Shown here: positions 9,627 to 22,000 of the stretch, one piece after another
How the letters are laid out: every line of letters begins with the position of its first letter
Numbering within the stretch: the first letter of the stretch is position 1
Program-made: the position numbers and the translations under genes
Notes under the pieces: generated by a model
The model's database searches: none
What the model was told of the DNA's origin: nothing
The model's input: only the letters and a program-made list of their open reading frames with translations
Origin: Voacanga thouarsii
Lineage: Eukaryota > Streptophyta > Magnoliopsida > Gentianales > Apocynaceae
Assembly (NCBI GenBank): GCA_026120185.1
Contig: JANUWF010001729.1
Span: 310,001 to 374,000 of the forward strand
Reading direction: 5' to 3'
DNA length: 64,000 nucleotides

Positions 9627-11453
9627 CCCTTCTTTTAAATTCTAGATTCATGTCTCTAGGATGATGTTAGAGAAGATGAATCATGAATGGGGTTTGAGTA
9701 TATATTGTTGTGATGAGTTGAGATTGAAGCATGAATATATGTGTGAATATGTTGGAGATGGGATTTATGCATGGATGGGTTATCTTGGTTGATTGTATGA
9801 TGTTTTGAGGTTTAATGCATGTCTCCATGATCAAGTATGCTAGAGATTATGTCATCTATGATGAATAGGATTTATATTCTTGTGTGATTATTAAAGCCAT
9901 GATTATATTTATGCTAGTAAAGGTTAGATCATGCCTTAGTAAATTTAGATCTATGTTTATATGCATGATTTGGATGAGTTGATGAATTGAAGGATTGTAT
10001 ATGTTTATGATTGTGGTTAGCCATAGACATACGATAATGACCTAGTTGTCCCTATGCTAATTTTTATTTCATGAATAAAATATTTCATAATATGATTTTG
10101 CTAGTAATTTCGAAAAAACCCTAGGAGGGTTAGATTTGGATTATTATATATAATAAGGATATTTTAGTTAAATAAATAATAGCTTTTTCTAGAAAAATAA
10201 TATATATATATATATATATGTGTGTGTGTAGATATTGTATAAAATAATGAAATCAACTAAAGGCTTTTATGGAAATAATCATAATTAGTAAAATATTTAT
10301 TACTAAAAATTTAATTACTATCTTTTAATCAAAACCCATTAAAAATTTATTTATTATTTTTCAAGCAAGACTCATTAAAATTATTTTCATCTAATTTTAG
10401 TTATCAATTATTTTCTAACAACTAAATTATTAATAAATCATTATTTTACCTAATACCACCTAGGACTCATCATCAAATGAGCACTAAATATTTCTTAGTA
10501 AGATTTAAACCATCAACTTATTAGTACTTATTTCCCAGAACCTTAATTATTTTAAATATCAAATTAGGCTTAGCTTATAAACTTATTTATTTATTGTTTG
10601 GCCTTAAAGCTTGGGACACTAGGATCATGGTAGTAGTGAGTTGAGTTGTTTTAAATTGAGAAAGTTGATTTTGGCTTGAGTTTGATTGTGGTTTGTATTT
10701 GCGCATGCAGGGTTAGGTCAGCTGTTGGAGACTTTTTATTGTGAACAAGAATCAGGTAAGCTCTTGCATAAAACCTGATTGAGTAAAATGTTTATTATGG
10801 CAAGCCAAATGGAGAGTGTATGGACACTCATTTCTGTAAGGCAATTGAGGATTTACTCCTTTCTTACTTCAGTCAAAAAAATTTTTTGAAAATCCATAAG
10901 CAGATTTACTCAAACTCAAAACTCTTTCCAAAACTGATTTTGACAAAGGCTTTGGAGACCCTTAATTGCCATTTTCAAGTGGAACTATGGTTTGTTCATT
11001 TTTCCAAGTGGGTTACGTTACGTTGAGTACTCAATAAGGGTGGACTGCTAGGACTAGTCTTTGAAAGGTTAGGGTGAGTCTCTCAGTATGTGGCCATCTC
11101 TGAGGGGTAAGTCCTTTCTGAATAAGATGTCAGTCCAGTAGGTCGTGCCAGTCCGAGCCAGCAGTTGTTTATTTTTCAGTCAAGTAACTGTGTTTTGCTG
11201 AAATGGACACCCAGTTGTTGTTTGGGTATAGAAAAGGAGGAGTATCTTGCCCGGTTGGCCGATCACCTACTTTTTTTGTCAGTTTGCACAAACTGTAGGC
11301 ATTCTGACCGGTTATGGGGCCCAACGTGTGGTAACCCATTATCATTTCTTTTGAGTGGTTGATTTTATGGATTAGGTATGGTTGGAAAGCTAAAACACCA
11401 CTCTTGCTGCTGACTAATGTTTATTGCTTGTTAGTATTTCTCTTATAAAGGTT

Positions 11454-11460
11454 TTATACT
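11454..11460 (+). promoter_or_regulatory. Candidate TATA box, 3' LTR copy
   Basis: TATAAAG lies at the same distance from the LTR end as the 1499 copy. Only the position and motif are seen. Confidence 0.28.
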
Positions 11461-11832
11461 TTGCATTCACGAACTATTTCCATTGGACACTCAAAGCACA
11501 CATGGACTTACTGAGATTTCTGTCTCATCGCCTTTTTACCATGATTTCAGGTCGATCCTGCTGTGGGGATGAGTTGCTAGTGTTATCTGCCTTGGATGTG
11601 AATGTTGTCATTTATTTTTATGTGTTGCTTTGGGGAGTTGAGATTGGTTAATTTTACTTATGGATTTGATTTTGGGAATTCATAGATTTATTCTTGGGAT
11701 GTAATAAATTTTAAGTTAAAGTATTATTTTTATTCCACTATTTTATTTGTGAGACCTAGTTATAAAGACCCCTTGTCCTTTGGACGGGGCAACATCCCCT
11801 GCCCTGGTGGGCCTAGGTAGCAGGGTGTTACA

Positions 11833-12810
11833 CTAAAGCCTATAAATAGAGAGAAAACACAAGATTAAACAATGAATTCATAGATCAAAACATAAATAAC
11901 TCAAAATCAATGAGGAATTCATCACATCAAGGAGGATTATACAAGAGGATCTACGAAGGAGGAAGATGGAGGCTTGTCTATGAGTGCTTTCTTTTAACTT
12001 TGTTTTCTTTTTTTGAACAATGATGTATTAATTATTTTATTGTAATTTGACATTGTTTTAGGTATTCATGATTTTTAGAGTTACTTTGATCTTTTGATTA
12101 ATTGATTGTTATTCCTTGTATTTAATTACTTATGCTGATTACGAGATTAATTTGTTATTTTTTTCTATTAACTTGTGTGAAAAAGGGGTTGATGGTGGTT
12201 TCAATTCATTAATTTAATATTTATTATCTATTAACTTGCTTGAAAATTAGGTTAATTGCTAAGAACTAGGTAATTAATGTCTGCCAAAATATGGATTCAT
12301 TGGTTAATTTCATATTTTAAGATTGCCAGAATATGAAAATTTAATCAAGGATTGTGCATCTTTCGGGTGAATTAGTTTAGACAGAATATGTGATACTAAT
12401 TTGTCTAGAAGATAGTGATTTCATAGATTGAAAAAGAAGTGTATCTATCTTAATCCTTTATGATGCCAAGAGAATGATTAGTTATGATAATGATTAGGTA
12501 CTTTAAGATCATGGTTGTTAAAATAATGGTTTGAGTTACATAATTCTCCATCCTTGACATGTATATATTATATTATTTTATTTTATTTTCCTTTTTATTC
12601 TTTTTCACTTTATTGAGTTAGTTATACAATGAAAGAAAAGTGATTAAGGCATACTTGTTCCTTAAGGGTCGATTCTCGTTTTAAACCCTATGCTATGCTT
12701 AATGATGAGTACGCTTGCTCATATGTGTAATTTGGGGTTAACATTTTAATTTAAACTTGATTGGGAATGTGCTTATTTTTATATGATTTTTATACCTAAA
12801 TTCAAACACA
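11833..12810 (+). repeat. B1 5' LTR, right part
   Basis: It aligns with 39250-40228, starting 'ctaaagcctataaatag' beside 'ctaaaacctatatatag'. The left part was separated by the family A insertion and lies outside the window. It ends near 'ttcaaacaca', lacking the final 'atca' seen in related LTRs. Confidence 0.88.
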
Positions 12811-12820
12811 CTAAGTTTTT

Positions 12821-12837
12821 TGGAGCCATTGTCGGGG
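12821..12837 (+). other. Primer binding site, tRNA-Asp type
   Basis: 'tggagccattgtcgggg' differs at three positions from TGGCGCCGTTGCCGGGG, the complement of the plant tRNA-Asp 3' end used by Athila-like elements. A better match is the C2 site at 62295-62311. Confidence 0.82.
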
Positions 12838-13069
12838 AACAATATCATGAAAGCTTGGATTTTGTTGATTTAACCATGTAAATATGTAAATAAGTAAATA
12901 TGTAAATAAGTACAATTGTTCTTTTTGAAAAAAGTTACTAGCTTTTGTATCTTGTGCATCTTTGTAATCTAACGTACTAACTTTGACTGACATTTACTTG
13001 ACTAATTTGTTCTGTTAATTGTGGTTATCTAACTCTCTTCTTGTTTTTTCTAGGTGTTAGCCTTGGTAT
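12838..13069 (+). other. B1 untranslated leader
   Basis: AT-rich non-coding leader with a short tandem array of 'atgtaaataagta'-like units at 12876-12914 and a 'tttttctag' acceptor-like site just before the gag ATG. No other feature is seen. Confidence 0.45.
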
Positions 13070-13980
13070 ATGACCCGACAATCTAAAGGCGATATAATAG
13101 ATTTTGATCCTGAAATCGAAAGGACATTATCAAAAATCTGTCAGAAAATCAAAAGGAACTTACTTGTAGACATGGACGGTGCTCAAAACAATAACGCTGG
13201 GAACAACAAGAGGGTCATAGATGACTTTGTGAAACCTACAATCTCAGGCACGGGCTCAAGTATCACTAGACCTAGGGTGGATGCAAATAATTTTGAAATA
13301 AAGCCTAATATCATCTAGATGGTCCACAATATGGTCCAATTTGATGGGCTACCTGAAGAAGATCCCAATTCCCACCTAGCTAGTTTCCTCGAAATTGGTG
13401 ATACCTTTAAAATGAATGGTGTTTCTAAAGATGCCATAAAGCTAAGACTTTTTCCTTTTTCTTTGAGAGATAGAGCCAAATCCTAGTTAAAGTCTTTACC
13501 CACAAGTTTCATCACCACTTGCAATGCCTTAGTTGAAAATTTCCTTGCCAAATATTTTCCTCCAGCTAGGATAGCCAAACTCAAAAACGAAATTTTGTCT
13601 TCTAACAATTAGATTCTGAACCTTTGTATGAAAGTTGGGAGAGGTTCAAGGAGATGTTGAGAAAATGCCCACACCACAGATTTGAGCTAGGAATGCTGAT
13701 GCTCATTTTTCTTAATGGCCTTACGTTTGCAACACGACAAGTGGTGGACTCTTCTGTAGGGGGTTTCATTAATCATAAGACCCCAGAACAGGTATTCGAT
13801 CTCATTGAAAATTTGGCCTTTAATAACTATTCTTGGGGAAGTGCAAGGTCTAGAGCTCATGCGCAAGGAGTGCACAAAGTGGATGTTGTGGCAGCTTTAG
13901 AAGCTAATATGGAAGCTTTAACTCAAAAGATAGAACAAATGGTGATGCCTCAAGGCTATATGCTAAATGTAAGTTGTTAA
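13070..13980 (+). pseudogene. Athila-type gag, broken
   Basis: The ATG at 13070 opens a frame with IKPNII then a TAG at 13316, followed by MVQFDGLPEEDPNSHLASFL, a hallmark of Athila gag (13330-13390), then LRLFPFSLRDRAKS, a TAG in place of the usual Trp near 13485, and FLAKYFPPARIAKLKNEI. A shift near 13610 leads into 13624-13980 with YESWERFKEMLRKCPHH, NHKTPEQVFDLIENLAFNNYSW and a C-terminal coiled-coil-like tail. Length and order fit the family's gag. The particle protein is inactivated by at least two stops and one shift. Confidence 0.88.
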
Positions 13981-14255
13981 CTCATGAGTGCTAAAATATA
14001 GGCTCACTCCAAGAAACCACGGAACAAGCAGCCTTTGCAGGTTGTGTGAAAACTGTGGTGGGTTGATTGGAGGAGGTAAAATTTGTTATTGGATTGGTAT
14101 ACTTTAAGGAGTTTAGGGAATTGTGGTGTGAGCTGGTTGAGAGTTGAGTGTGGTAGTGTGTATTATGTTTGAAAAAAGAGGAGATCATACTCTTCTGAAA
14201 TCTTTAAGCTGCCCAGTCCTTATACTCCTATCTTTACTACTATCTCCTTGCTAAT
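13981..14255 (+). other. Spacer between B1 gag and extra ORF
   Basis: There is no supportable ORF. The position where pol would start in a complete Athila element is occupied by only 275 bp, without RT, RNase H or integrase motifs. Confidence 0.6.
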
Positions 14256-15420
14256 ATGTCTAGAGCATGGGGCCAATTATTCAAAAGGGCTAGAGCTTCT
14301 TCTTCCTCAGCCTCGTTATCTATAGACCCCCTGTTCCTTAAGCCAACTAATTTCATTGATCCATCTTGTGAGGAGTGGTACAATAGGAGGGCTTCAAATA
14401 AAATTATTGTGGAGTGTACCTTTACACCTACCCTAGACCGTGCCCTTAAACTAGGAATGATGTTTAGGAGGCTAGGGTGGGGACCTATAGTATAGCTTAA
14501 GAGGGATTATTGTCTAGTGCTCATCAAAGAATTCTATGCTAACATGGTTGCAAAGGACAATAAACACCTGCCACACATTGAAACACGAGTGAAGAGAACC
14601 TCTATTATCATCACACGAGACCATTTAGCTACTCTTCTCCATGTGTATGATGATGATTCGTGGCTAGGGATAGATACTAATAATCAAAAGATTCTTTCTA
14701 ACCCTAATTGGGATGCCATTGGAACCAAAGCTACTCTAGGGTTGCACAAGCAAAATGCTTTCCAAGCCAATAGCTTCTACTCTAGTAATGATCTTGATGC
14801 CAATTTTCGGGCTCTAGTATACATGTTTGCTTTTAATGCCGTACCCCGAGCCAGTGGATTCAACGAGACACGCCTTATTAATATATACATCTTACATAGG
14901 ATAATGACTACTCAGTCTATCCCTCTTGCCCTATTGATCATACAATCCATTAGGGATATGGTTCATTATCGTCTTTCTACCAAAGTCTTCGTCTTCTCTC
15001 TAGTAATTATGAAAATTCTGAGAGATTTTGGTATTAGTACAAAGGGGGAATTGATTGAGCTTACCACTGAGCATGACATGGTCACGGAGTAAACATTGAT
15101 GAGTTGTAGATAAAGTATAGCCAGGAGATGAAGAAATGGCTAACTCCCTATGAGGTCAAGTATCCCGATCAGGTTCGGCTACCACATGTGGTTTAGCAGC
15201 ACCCACCACCACCATCGTGAGTACGAGCCGGTAGTTCACAGTCCCAACCAAGGACCAACTTTGAGACCGCGGTGATAGGGTAGTTAGCTCAGCAAATGGA
15301 GATGTTGCTACACATGCGCGACTCCATTGATGACATTGCCCGAAGGCAGACGATTATGGAGGAGCGCTCGCATGGCGGGAATGGCACGTCAGCACCTAAT
15401 GATGGTGGTGGGGAGGACTG
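14256..15420 (+). pseudogene. Extra ORF of Athila-like element B1 (plant 'putative transposon protein' type)
   Basis: The ATG at 14256 starts MSRAWGQLFKRARASSS and SIDPLFLKPTNFIDPSCEEW. A TAG at 14494 and then LVLIKEFYANMVAKDNKHLP begin the main open part, which runs to 15092. A proline-rich, then amphipathic tail (QQMEMLLHMRDSIDDIARRQ, about 15292-15351) reaches a stop near 15420. The FYANM block and overall pattern resemble the family annotated in plants as 'putative plant transposon protein' found in Ty3/gypsy elements; its function is unknown. The second copy is at 43955-45045 in B2. Shared Phe-Tyr-Ala-Asn, Asn-Gln-Lys-Ile-Leu and Thr-Glu-x-Asp-Met positions show purifying selection at some time in the family's past. 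Confidence 0.72.
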
Positions 15421-15759
15421 AGATGATTTTTCTACACTCGTTCCTATTTGTCACTCTTGTTTTTCCTTTATATTTTCATGACTTTTCTAGTTATTTGCTA
15501 TACTTTTCTTTTTTGTCCTATTTTCTTTACTTTTTGCTTATTTTTCTTTTCTAGTTTTTATTCTTTGGTGTGTTTCTTTTGTGTATTTTTCTTTTTAGAT
15601 ACTTTGACACTCCTCCTTTCTGCTTGAACACGACTCTTTTGTAAGAGAATGCACAATGAATGGAAGTATTTTCTTTCTTCTTTTTTCCCTTTTATTTTTT
15701 ATCTCGTGGCAATATTTCCTTACTCCATTAAGTACAATATCCAGTTTAAGTGTGGGGGA
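15421..15759 (+). other. B1 3' untranslated stretch with internal polypurine-like tract
   Basis: T-rich non-coding sequence ending in 'ccagtttaag' plus 'tgtggggga' (15741-15759). The same motif recurs in B2 (45465), C1 (53913) and C2 (60729-60751, inverted). It is not the tract next to the 3' LTR, which lies at 38793. Confidence 0.6.
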
Positions 15760-17463
15760 TGATAGTGTTGTGCCCTAGAGGCAATCACTTGTACATTGTA
15801 TATAATACATTTTATTTTAATAAAAGGTATTATTTATCTTACAGTTTCTTTTGTTTACTTTTAAGTAATATAACTGTTCGATAAAGTCCTTAGTACAACA
15901 CTGTGTTAAGGAAATCATGATAGAGATCATGATATGAGATTCCTACTACACTGTATAGTGTTAGTACTTAAATAGTCCCTAATCGTAGTATTAATGAGAC
16001 AAGAAACCGTTAATGCGTTAAGACCAGCATGTGTTAGACTTCCTGATTTGATCAGACAGTAGTTCTCATATCCGTGAATATTGAGATACTCAAAGTTAAC
16101 ACATGGATGCTTGTCAATGGAACAAGTTCATTGGATGATCTAGCTTTGAGATAATCACATGGATAACTATTTAGTGCCAGTGATATAATCTAAATATAGC
16201 AAACGTGCAAGTATCCTTAGACTTGAGATCTCCAAAGTACTTTGTTTGCTGAGCTTTGTACTTTGATTCTAATCTCTGGAGCTCGATCGAGAGCTGCCTA
16301 TGGGATGGATATTGGGTACATTGTGAGGTAAACGAATGTAGTTGAGAGGGTTAATAAAGGATTCACCACTCCTAATAGTAGGGGCGAATATCTCACGGCC
16401 ACTTGTAGGAATTACTACTCGAGAAATCCTTGGCCAAGGCGATTGTGTATTGGAAATAGTTCCAATTGATACATATCTAGAATAGTGGGTTCCTGGTACA
16501 AATACTATTATATTCGGGCCAAAATTAATTCTGGAGGGAGTTGGCACTAATTCCGTACTCTAAACCGAATGAGATATTATATAGTGAAGAGAGTATAATA
16601 TACTGTAGTTTGTTATTGAAAGATTCATGTCAAGCCACTTGACTTCCTGGACTCTTGGGTGGCCATGATGTATTGCTAGATACCGCTCATGATTTGAGAA
16701 TATGGGTTTATTAATTGATGAATTAATAAACCAATCTTGATTAGAATTAATAGGATTAAATCTAATTAATTATAGATTATTAATCTCAAAGACGTTTGGA
16801 TTAATTCATGTTCTCTACCAATTGACTTGGAAACCTAATAGGTCACACACAATAGAGGATTATATACTCAAGATGTTATTTGATAACATAGTAGGGTTGA
16901 TTGAGAGAAAGAGAAGTTGTTGTGGACAAATGATAATTAGTTATAATTTGTGGTCCAAATTATAATTGTGAGAACTTGATTTTTCCAATTACAATTAGAG
17001 AACTCTAATTGTTTTAGAATTCCAGATTTTCAGTGAATTTTTTGGTTTGATGATGATATAACCGAGAAACCCTAGAGTGGAATTCACATGAAATTTGCAG
17101 CCACCTAAACCTTCTGTCTCTCTCTCGATTGTTCATGTGAAGAACCCTAGCCGCCATCTTTTTCTGCTAGCACATGAAATTTTTGTGCTTGAGTATTCCT
17201 CTATGGATCACTATTAGAGATAATCACCCATAGTGATTACAGTGGTTAGATGTTCAACTCTCGTGAAGTTGGATAAAGAGGATTACTAGATCGTGCCTCG
17301 ACTTGAAGAAGAAATATTTGTTCTTCGGACAATCAAACAAAGGTAAAAGTTGTTGCCTTTATTATCTTTAATTCTTGTTTTCCACACATAGGTGGGTCCT
17401 AGGATGGTATCTCGTTTTATTTTCTATTGCGCCGTATAGGATACGAGCCTGAGATACCCAACA
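15760..17463 (+). mobile_element. Solo LTR of Angela/BARE-like copia element, TSD GGGGA
   Basis: It starts 'tgatagtgttgtgccctag' and ends 'gagatacccaaca'. GGGGA lies at 15755-15759 and again at 17464-17468, so this is a bounded 1704-bp insertion. No primer site follows it, arguing against a 5' LTR of the copia element downstream, although it is close in sequence to that element's 3' LTR (37369-38695). It disrupts the internal polypurine-like tract of B1. Confidence 0.88.
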
Positions 17464-18889
17464 GGGGAGTAGTTAGAATGGGAATTTTTCTATACTTTAT
17501 TTATCTTGACATTCTTCTTTGAACCTTTTGAACAGATTTTTAAAAAAAAATTCTGATATTTTTGAGCTTTCAAGATGTATTTCTATTGTATGTCTTTATA
17601 CTATATCAGAGAGCATATGTTCTATATCAATTGTAGCTTATGCATGACTTTTTGCACGCACTTGGACTAAGTAGTTCTTGATCAAATGCTTTTCATTGTT
17701 CTTAAACATGTTTTCCTACTAAAAACATTTTGAAAGCATTTTTTTTCAAAATTAGTTTTGAGACAAACAATTTTGTTTTTTCAAAATAATGATTTTGAAA
17801 ATCTAAAATTAGTGTATTTTTCTAAAATATTGATTTTAGAATTTGTTTTATTTTTCCAAAATAGTGATTTTGGAATAATGAAAAGTATATGTTTATTTTG
17901 TTTAAGCATAGTCAATGGCATGGTGGATGGTTATGGACTAAAACCAATTATATCTGTTCATGCATTTTACAATTTTGGTTTTTCTGAAATAGAGCCTGCG
18001 TGTCCTGCCTTCTTTAGAATTCTTGTGTAATTCTCTTCTCATCTAACTCCCCTCAAATGTAACTCGAGGTTTTCTTTCTTTAGGAAATTATGTAATTAGG
18101 TTACATAGGTTAGATAAGAGTAGAATTATTCTATTTTGGAGATGTTAACCAAAATAAGGCGAGAAGGTAAGACCTTCTACTTAAATCATGCATGAACACA
18201 TAGGGTTAACTATATTAATTTCTTTTATGGTTCAAAGAAATTAATTTAGGGTAAAGTCTATAACCATACCACATAATCATTTTATTACCATGATTATCAA
18301 TTATGTGATTTATTGATTTTTATGCATGTCATTCAATGAAATCACTAAAAGGAACAAATTCCTTAATTAATATTAAACCTAATTCCTTCTGTTAATATAG
18401 TAAGAACGAGAGTCCTTTTTCGAGACCAGGTTGTTGGGCAAATCTAAGCCTACTTGACATTGGCATGTTCAAGCTACGGAATTAAATTCCTGATTAATGG
18501 GCCAGGTTTAACTAAATTCATTATCCCGGTTGGGCAAACTTAGCATAAAGAAATTTAGAGGAAAAGTTGGGGTAACCCAAAAGGCTTTAAGATTAAAATT
18601 TGTTAATCACCCAATGATTCGGTAGTTACATATGATGTAATTGGTATTGGATATTTACCAATGAACTCAAGGGTGGCTTGTTGGGTAAACCCAAGTTATT
18701 CTTGAGGAATTTGGATATCTGTCCACTAGGAAAGGTTCCAACGGGCTTTCCTAAATCAGTAATGGGGGCTATTGGTTTGAGTAAAATAGTGGAGTAAAAA
18801 TACATTTAATTAAAGTCTAATTATTTGCATATCATGTGCATATACAAGTAACTAATGCTCTCTATTTTTACATCTAGGTCACTTGCATC
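17464..18889 (+). other. B1 flank and copia 5' leader, boundary unresolved
   Basis: Non-coding. The first ~140 bp continue B1; from about 17605 'tatcagagagc' could be a decayed tRNA-Met primer site of the copia element, and 18400-18890 contains leader-like sequence running directly into gag. No copia 5' LTR is present, so the left end of the copia element is deleted or not recognisable. Three short repeats of 'caaaat(a)(g/a)tgattttg' occur at 17780-17880. Confidence 0.4.
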
Positions 18890-19045
18890 ATGTCAACAAA
18901 CCTAAACTTAAATAGCATCTTGGAAACCAATAAGTTAACCGAATTAAACTATCTCGACTGGTATAGAAATTTGAGAATCGTTCTCAAATCGAAAAAGTTG
19001 CTCATGTGCTAGATGCTCCTATTCCCCCACCACCAGCCCAAGATG
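18890..19045 (+). pseudogene. Copia gag, N-terminal piece
   Basis: The ATG at 18890 starts MSTNLNLNSILETNKLTELN, then YLDWYRNLRIVLKSKK, typical of Ty1/copia gag N-termini (LxGxNYxxWxxxLRIVL). A one-base shift near 19003 moves the reading to LDAPIPPPPAQDA. The ORF is cut by a family A solo LTR at 19051 and resumes at 23393. Confidence 0.85.
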
Positions 19046-19050
19046 CTCAT

Positions 19051-22000
19051 TGTAACACCCCACTAAGTAGGCCCGCCAGGGCCGGGAATGTCGGCCCATC
19101 CAAAGGACAAGGGGTCTTTATAACTAGGTCACATAATCAAAATAGCGAAATAAAAATAATACTTTAACTTAAAATTTATTACAACCTAAGAATGAATCCA
19201 AGAATTCCAAAATCAAATCCATAATAAAAATTATCCACTCTCAACTCCCCAAAGAATTACACAAATTAAATATTAGAAAAATCTTCCAAGGCAGGCTACA
19301 ACTAGCTACTCATCCCTATAGAAGAATCGACCTGAAATCATGGTAAAAAGGGTGATGAGATAAAAATCTCAGTAAGTCTGTGTGTGCTTTGAGTGTCCAG
19401 TGAAAACAGTTCGTGAATGTAAAGTATAAATCTTTATAAGAGAAATACTGGTAAGCAATAAACGTTAGTCAAAATCAAGAGTGTTGTTTTGGCTTATCCA
19501 ACCATACATAATCAATAAAATCAACCACTCAAAAGAAATGATCATGGGTTACCACACGTTGGGCCCCATAACTGGTCAGAATGCCGACACTTTGTGCAGA
19601 TTGACAAAAGGTAGGTGATCGGCCTGCCGGGCAAGATACCCCCCATTCTCTATACCCAAACAACAACTGGTTGTCCATTCCGGCAACACACAGTCACTTG
19701 ACTGGAAAAAAAACTGCTAGCTCAGACCGGCATGACCTACTGGACTGACATCCTATCCGGGGAGGACTTACCCCTCAAAGGTGGCCACCTACTGAGAGAC
19801 TCACCCTAACCCTTCAAAGACTAGTCCTAGTAGTCCACCCTTATTGAGTACTCAATGTAACGTATCCCACTTGGGAAAATGAACAAAACACAGTTCCATA
19901 TGAAAATGGCAATTAAGGATTTCCAAAGCCTTTGTCAAAATCAGTTTTGGAAAGAGTTTTGAGTTTGAGTAAATCTGCTTATTGATTTTCAAATAATTTA
20001 TTTGACTCAAATAAGAAAAGAGTCCATCCTTAATTGCCTTTACAAAAATGAATGTCCATACACTCTACATTTGGCTTGCCATAATAAACATTTTACATCA
20101 ATCGGGTTTTATGTAGGAGCTTACCTGATCCTTAACTTGAGATAAAATAAAGGTCTTCAACAGTTGATCTAACCCCGCCTGGGGTAAATACAAGCCATAA
20201 TTAATCTCAAGCTAAAATCCACCTTCACAAATAAAGCTAGCTCAACTCACTAATACCATGATCCTAGTGTCCCAAGCTTTAAGGCCAAATAATAAATAAA
20301 AAGGGTTTATAAGCTAAGTCTAATTTGATATTTAAAATAATTATTGTTTCGGAAAATAGGTACTATTAAGTTGAAGGTTTAAATCTTGCTAAGAATAATT
20401 TAGAGTTTATTTGATGAAGAGTCCTAGGTGGTATTAGGTAAAATAATGATTTATTAATAATTAATTGTTTGAAAATAATTGATAATTAAAATTAGTTGAA
20501 AATAAATTTTAATGAGTCTTGATTGAAAGATACTAAATAAATTTTAATAGGTTTTAATTAAAAGATAATAATTGAAAGATAATAAATTTTAATGGTATTT
20601 TTTAATATAAGACTTACAAAATTAATATTTTACTTATTATGATTATTTATATAAAAGGCTTTATTTGATATTATTATTATATATAATATCTATATATTTT
20701 ATTGTTTGAAATAAAAACTATCATTTGTTTGACTAAAATATCCTTATGATATATAATAATCCAAGTCTACCTTACTAGCAAAAATTATAATATTAAATAT
20801 TTTATTGATGAAATAAAATTAGCTTAGGGACAACTAGATCATGATCATATTTTCTATTGCTAACCACAATCATGAACATATACTCCACTTCAATTCATCA
20901 ACTCATCCAAATCATGAATAAAAGTATAGATCTAAATTTACCAAGGCATGATCCAACATCTACTAGCATAAACATAATCATGGCTTTAACAATCATACAT
21001 GAATATAAATCCCATTCACCATAGGTGACATAATCTCTAACACACTTGATCACAAATACTACTTATGACATGGAGACATGCATTAAACCTTAAAACACCA
21101 TATAATCAACCAAGATAACCAACTCATGCATAAATCCCATCTCCATCATATACACACATTTATTCATGCTTCAATCTCAACTCATCACAACAATACATGC
21201 TCAAATCCTATTCATAATCCATCTCCTACCAATATCATCCTAGAGACATGAATCTAGAATTAAAAAGGAGGGTTGAAAAGGCTTATTTGATTGATGAGTA
21301 CCTTGAAGGAGTTTCGAATGGATCTAAACTCCTAGATGACTAGATCCATCTAAGAGAGATGAAGAAAGCATGGCCATTAGTGAAGAATTCATTCGGCTAA
21401 GAGGGAAAGGGTATTTGGCCGAGAGAGAGAGAGAGAGAGAGAAGAAGAGAGTCCATTAGCATGCTTATACACACATATATTTATTAGAGATTGGAGATTA
21501 GAGAAGATGAAGTTGATTGCACAAACTTACCTTGAAGGTGTTCTTGAGCCTTCACAAAAATACTAATTTTTTATCCAAATGAGAGAGTTGGATTTTGGAG
21601 TTTGATGTTAAAAATAGTATGGATGGACTCATGGCACTGAGTAGATGAAATCTGGAATTTTTTTTGAAGGAGATTGAAGTGGTTTGGAGAGGTAGTAGGC
21701 AAGAGAAGTGAGTATGTGTTCTTGGTGTTCTATGTGTGCTTGAAGGTTGAAGAGAATGGAGGGATTTTGGATTTGATGCTACCGAAATTCTGTATATTTG
21801 CAGTGGCCAAATTGCTTGTGTAGTTTAGGTAGATGATTTTTCTAGTTTGAAAGGAAAAGGAAAGGTTGGTTGTTGAAATCCTAAAAGAATATTTTTGGGA
21901 ATCAAATTTGGAAACAAAATATAACAAGAATATCTTTGATCAATGGAGAGCTTTTTGGAAGCTGCTATGGCCGACTGATGTTCAGTGATTATTCTGGATG

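Larger units (their letters stand above)
1..11832 (+). mobile_element. Family A: Tekay/Del-like Ty3/gypsy chromovirus, 5' end outside window
   Basis: The right 1.9 kb of the 5' LTR (1-1900), a tRNA-Met-type primer site, degenerate gag-pol with protease, RT, RNase H, integrase and chromodomain, a polypurine tract and a full 3' LTR (7499-11832) are all in the expected order. Bases 1-1900 align end to end with 9933-11832 and show 8 differences in the first 140 bases by my count, so the two LTRs have diverged since insertion. The chromodomain, and integrase and RT motifs typical of that clade, place it near Tekay/Del; the clade call is from memory of motifs. It sits in the 5' LTR of element B1, whose sequence resumes at 11833. 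All frames are interrupted, so it cannot be autonomous. Confidence 0.9.
7499..11832 (+). repeat. Family A 3' LTR, 4.3 kb
   Basis: It begins 'tgtgaaaccccag' and ends 'gggtgttaca', giving TG...CA ends. The length, 4334 bp, is long even for Tekay-like elements. Inside are a tRNA-like box pair (7745-7806), a stretch of degenerate short ORFs on both strands (8240-9030), a CT microsatellite (9451-9497), an AT repeat (10200-10216) and the TATA-like site at 11454. The following bases 'ctaaa' are B1 LTR and would be the right TSD; the left one is outside the window. Confidence 0.93.

Noticed and set aside
15760..17463. 5' LTR of the copia element at 17.6-38.7 kb
   Set aside because: It is flanked on both sides by GGGGA and no primer site follows. 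Not fully excluded, since the sequence is of the same group.
17601..17612. Primer binding site of the copia element
   Set aside because: 'tatcagagag' resembles part of the tRNA-Met complement, but it lacks the leading TGG and no LTR end adjoins it, so it is kept only as a possibility.
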